Assembly: GCA_963735065.1 (NCBI GenBank)
Contig: CAVTJL010000004.1
Coordinates: 1,674,001-1,738,000, forward strand
DNA length: 64,000 nt
Source of the DNA: CAVTJL01 sp963735065
GTDB taxonomy: Bacteria > Pseudomonadota > Alphaproteobacteria > Geminicoccales > Geminicoccaceae
Direction: 5' to 3'
The position numbers were made by a program, and so were the translations under genes. Below the pieces are notes generated by a model. The model was given only the letters and a program-made list of their open reading frames with translations. It did not search any database and was not told where the DNA came from. The first letter of the stretch is position 1. Each line of letters starts with the position of its first letter. Below, piece after piece: positions 61,354 through 64,000 of this stretch.

Positions 61354-62685
61354 ATGCAACTGCGAGCCTCTCCGCACGCAGCGCTTGAGGGCAGCTTCGC
61401 GCTGCCCGGCGACAAGTCCATCTCTCATCGCGCGCTGATGCTGGCCGGCCTGGCCGTCGGCGAGAGCCGCGTCGAGGGCCTCCTCGAAGGTGAGGATGTG
61501 ATGGCCACGGCGGGCGCGCTGCGGGCGCTCGGGGTCGGGGTGGTCCGCGACGCTCCCGGCCAGTGGCGCGTTCAGGGCGTGGGCGTCGGCGGTCTTGCGG
61601 AGCCTTCGGACGTGCTCGATCTCGGCAACGCCGGAACGGGCGCACGGCTTCTTCTTGGTCTGCTCGCCGGGCACCCCTTCACAAGCTTCATCACGGGCGA
61701 CGCCAGCCTGCGCTCGCGGCCGATGGGCCGCGTGATCGAGCCGCTCGGCGCCATGGGCGCCAGCTTTCTCGCCCGCTCGGCCAACCGCCTCCCGCTCGCG
61801 ATCACGGGACGCAGCGATCTGATGCCCATCGTCTGGCGCTCGAGGATCGCCTCCGCTCAGGTCAAGTCGGCGGTGCTGCTTGCCGGGCTGCACGCGCCCG
61901 GCCGCACCTCCGTGATCGAGCCGCTGGCGTCGCGCGATCATACCGAGCGCATGCTCACCGGCATGGGCGCCGTCGTCGAGCGCTCCGTCGGTTCCGATGG
62001 CGCGGTCACCGTGACGATCGAGGGCCAGCCGGAGCTGCGTCCAGCCTTCTTTCAGGTGCCCGGCGATCCCTCTTCGGCCGCCTTCCCGATGGCGGCGGCC
62101 GCCGCCACGCCCGGATCGACGGTGGTTCTCGGCAATGTGTGCCTCAACCCGCTGCGCACGGGCTTGCTCGCCACTTTGCGCGAGATGGGTGCCACGATCG
62201 AGGTTCGTGATGCCCGCACCGTCGCCGGCGAGGAGATCGGCGACCTCATCGTCCATGGCGGAGCCCTCCATGGCGTGGAGGTACCTGCGGACAGGGCCCC
62301 AACCATGATTGACGAGTATCCCGTGCTGGCGGTCGCCGCCTCACGGGCGCATGGGCGGACAGCCATGCGGGGGCTGGGAGAGCTCCGCGTCAAGGAGAGC
62401 GATCGCCTGGCGGTCATGGCGGCGGGTCTCGCCGCCTGCGGCGTCAACGTCTCGATCGAGGGCGACGACCTGATCGTCGAGGGCGGGGCCCGACCGCAGG
62501 GCGGTGTCACCATCGACGCGAAGCTCGACCACAGGATCGCGATGAGCTTCCTGGTCCTCGGCGGCCTGGCAGAAGCTCCGATCGAGGTCCGCGGCGCCGA
62601 GGCGATCGCCACGAGCTTTCCCGGCTTCGAGACATTGATGGGTGGCATCGGCGCACGCATCGAGCAGACGGATGCCGCAGCTTGA
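61354..62685 (+). CDS. aroA: 3-phosphoshikimate 1-carboxyvinyltransferase (EPSP synthase)
   Basis: Transfers enolpyruvate from PEP to shikimate 3-phosphate toward chorismate, which also feeds trpE. The 443-residue product is closest in style to the class II (CP4-like) enzymes: LPGDKSISHRALMLAGLA, LGNAGTGARLLLGLLAG, SAQVKSAVLLAGL, IEPLASRDHTERML (the RxHxE class II motif) and MIDEYPVLAVAAS. At the residue that is Ala in CP4 (NAATG) this protein has Gly (NAGTG). The ATG at 61354 was chosen because family similarity starts there. The stop overlaps the cmk TTG start. Confidence 0.97.
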   Translation: MQLRASPHAALEGSFALPGDKSISHRALMLAGLAVGESRVEGLLEGEDVMATAGALRALGVGVVRDAPGQWRVQGVGVGGLAEPSDVLDLGNAGTGARLLLGLLAGHPFTSFITGDASLRSRPMGRVIEPLGAMGASFLARSANRLPLAITGRSDLMPIVWRSRIASAQVKSAVLLAGLHAPGRTSVIEPLASRDHTERMLTGMGAVVERSVGSDGAVTVTIEGQPELRPAFFQVPGDPSSAAFPMAAAAATPGSTVVLGNVCLNPLRTGLLATLREMGATIEVRDARTVAGEEIGDLIVHGGALHGVEVPADRAPTMIDEYPVLAVAASRAHGRTAMRGLGELRVKESDRLAVMAAGLAACGVNVSIEGDDLIVEGGARPQGGVTIDAKLDHRIAMSFLVLGGLAEAPIEVRGAEAIATSFPGFETLMGGIGARIEQTDAAA

Positions 62686-63365
62686 GCGGCGTCCCGGTGA
62701 TCGCCATCGACGGCCCGGCGGGCTCCGGCAAGAGCACGGTCGCACGCCGGCTGGCGCGCCGACTGGGCTTCCACTTCCTGGACACCGGCCTTCTTTATCG
62801 CGCGGTCGGCAGGCGCGTGCTCGAGCGTGGGCTCGACCCGGCCGATCTCGAGACGGCGCGCCGCGAAGCCGAGACGCTCGAGCCTGCGGACGTGGATGAG
62901 ACGAGGTTGCGCGGCGAGCGGATCGGTCAGGCGGCCTCGAAGGTGGCGGCCCATGCAGCCGTGCGGGAAGCGCTGCTGCCCTTCCAGCGCCGGCTCGCGT
63001 CGCAGCACCCTGGCGCGGTCCTCGCCGGCAGGGACATCGGCACGGTCGTTTGCCCGGACGCCCGGATCAAGATCTTCATCACGGCGAGCCTGGACGAGCG
63101 GGCGCGACGCCGGTTCGAGGAGTTGCGGCTCCGAGGCGACCGGCCTATATACGCGCGCGTCTTGGCCGAGGTCGTCGAGCGTGACCGCCGCGATGAGGAT
63201 CGCGCGGTCGCGCCGTTGCGCGTCGCGGATGGCGCTTGGGTGCTGGACACCACCGATCTGGACGCTGACGCCGCCTTCAAGGCTGCGTTCGCAAGGATCG
63301 AGGAGGTCCTGGGCACCGGGGGCGTCCGCAACGACAGCCACGAGCCCCGAGGGGCATTGAGTTGA
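62682..63365 (+). CDS. cmk: Cytidylate kinase
   Basis: Phosphorylates CMP and dCMP. The 227-residue product has the P-loop VIAIDGPAGSGKSTVARRLA, FLDTGLLYRAVGRRVLE, AGRDIGTVVCPDARIKIFI and a lid-like RRFEELRLRGDRP followed by RDRRDEDRAVAPLRVA. The TTG start overlaps the aroA stop, so it is coupled. rpsA follows after 48 bases, as in most bacteria. Confidence 0.97.
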   Translation: MSGVPVIAIDGPAGSGKSTVARRLARRLGFHFLDTGLLYRAVGRRVLERGLDPADLETARREAETLEPADVDETRLRGERIGQAASKVAAHAAVREALLPFQRRLASQHPGAVLAGRDIGTVVCPDARIKIFITASLDERARRRFEELRLRGDRPIYARVLAEVVERDRRDEDRAVAPLRVADGAWVLDTTDLDADAAFKAAFARIEEVLGTGGVRNDSHEPRGALS

Positions 63366-63413
63366 TCAACCCTAACCCCGCCCGGCCGTCGGAGCGGGCA
63401 TTCTGGAGTAGGA

Positions 63414-64000
63414 ATGACGGAGAGTAGCGCCACAGTCGAGCCTAGCATCGCGCGTGACGAGTTCGCGGCCATGCTCGACGAGACACTGGGATCGTCGGGC
63501 CGCCTCGAAGGCGGTGTGGTCAAGGGCACGGTCGTCGACATCGACAATGACGAGGTGGTCGTCGATGTGGGCCTCAAGTCCGAGGGACGCGTACCGCTCA
63601 AGGAGTTCAGCAGCCACGGGCAGCCGCCCGAGGTTCGCATCGGCGACACCGTCGAGGTCTATGTCGAGCGGTTCGAGAACAAGAGCGGCGAGGCCGTCCT
63701 CTCACGCGACAAGGCGCGACGTGAGGAGAGCTGGAACCGGCTGGAGCGCGCGTTCAACGAGGTGGGCAAGGTCGAGGGCCACATTTTCGGCCGCGTGAAG
63801 GGCGGGTTCGCCGTCGATCTCGGCGGTGCCGTGGCCTTCCTGCCGGGCAGCCAGGTCGACATCCGGCCGGTGCGCGACGTGACGCCCCTCCTCAACAAGA
63901 CCGAGCCCTTCCAGATCCTCAAGATGGACCGGCGCCGCGGCAACATCGTCGTCTCGCGTCGCGCCGTCCTCGAGGAGAGCCGCAAGGAGCAGCGCGAGGA
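63414..64000 (+). CDS. rpsA: 30S ribosomal protein S1, N-terminal part
   Basis: Runs off the right edge; 195 residues are visible. Ribosomal S1 binds mRNA and helps initiation. The first S1 repeat is seen from about residue 35 (GVVKGTVVDIDNDEVVVDVG, LKSEGRVPLKEF) and the second from about residue 115 (GHIFGRVKGGFAVDLGGAVA, FLPGSQVDIRPVRD). A GGAGTAGGA ribosome site lies just upstream of the ATG at 63414. The next visible segment (RGNIVVSRRAVLEESRKEQR) is typical of the second repeat junction. Confidence 0.96.
   Translation, partial: MTESSATVEPSIARDEFAAMLDETLGSSGRLEGGVVKGTVVDIDNDEVVVDVGLKSEGRVPLKEFSSHGQPPEVRIGDTVEVYVERFENKSGEAVLSRDKARREESWNRLERAFNEVGKVEGHIFGRVKGGFAVDLGGAVAFLPGSQVDIRPVRDVTPLLNKTEPFQILKMDRRRGNIVVSRRAVLEESRKEQRE

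Overview
The window is a high-GC bacterial chromosome segment whose gene content and order point to an alphaproteobacterium, probably from the Rhodospirillales or a related deep branch. The evidence is the ntrBC-ntrYX-trkA-hfq-hflX block, the fused ispDF gene, a lipoyl domain fused to the E1-beta subunit of pyruvate dehydrogenase, the trpGDC-moaC-moeA-lexA block, a LexA box of the GTTC-N7-GTTC type, and the tRNA-Ala / TIGR02300 / aroA / cmk / rpsA end. Genus cannot be read from the sequence. Almost everything is core housekeeping DNA. I see no prophage, insertion sequence, CRISPR array or rRNA operon.

Layout. Bases 1-2305 hold the 3' end of a secreted repeat protein, tRNA-Ser(GCU), an isolated FliW-like gene and a cupin protein. 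Bases 2528-9135 hold xseA-mazG, then sixA divergent from ppk-ppx (polyphosphate metabolism). Bases 9125-19531 are a minus-strand regulatory block: hflX, hfq, dat, trkA, ntrX, ntrY (broken by an apparent frameshift), ntrC and ntrB. Bases 19639-21304 hold ispDF and pncC. Bases 21315-34384 are a long minus-strand block read in the order tpiA, secG, pyrG, kdsA, eno, ftsB, pdhA, pdhB, pdhC, a toxin-antitoxin pair, lpdA, lipA and a COQ10/RatA-like gene. This links lower glycolysis, Kdo and CTP synthesis, the pyruvate dehydrogenase complex and lipoate synthesis.

Bases 34554-44288 hold a PpiD-like chaperone and trpE, a divergent polysaccharide deacetylase, then trpG, trpD, a continuous trpC-moaC reading frame, moeA and a self-regulated lexA. 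Bases 44245-48852 hold ugpQ, recD2, an inositol-monophosphatase gene and a DUF4332 gene. An 867-base stretch without a recognisable gene follows. Bases 49720-57138 are pheT, pheS, rplT, rpmI, prmA and a UvrD/PcrA helicase, all on the minus strand. Bases 57297-60275 hold a ClC antiporter and two poorly known genes. The window closes with tRNA-Ala(GGC), a TIGR02300 gene, aroA, cmk and the start of rpsA.

The least ordinary points are: (1) a Phd/PIN toxin-antitoxin pair inserted between pdhC and lpdA, where the pdhC frame runs without a stop into the antitoxin, giving a potential E2-antitoxin fusion; (2) trpC and moaC read as one frame with no stop between them; (3) the ntrY frame break; (4) an orphan fliW; (5) near-identical DNA encoding the lipoyl domains of pdhB and pdhC. 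I did not find a clear, wholly new defence or mobile system. The two in-frame gene joins are the best candidates for something undescribed.
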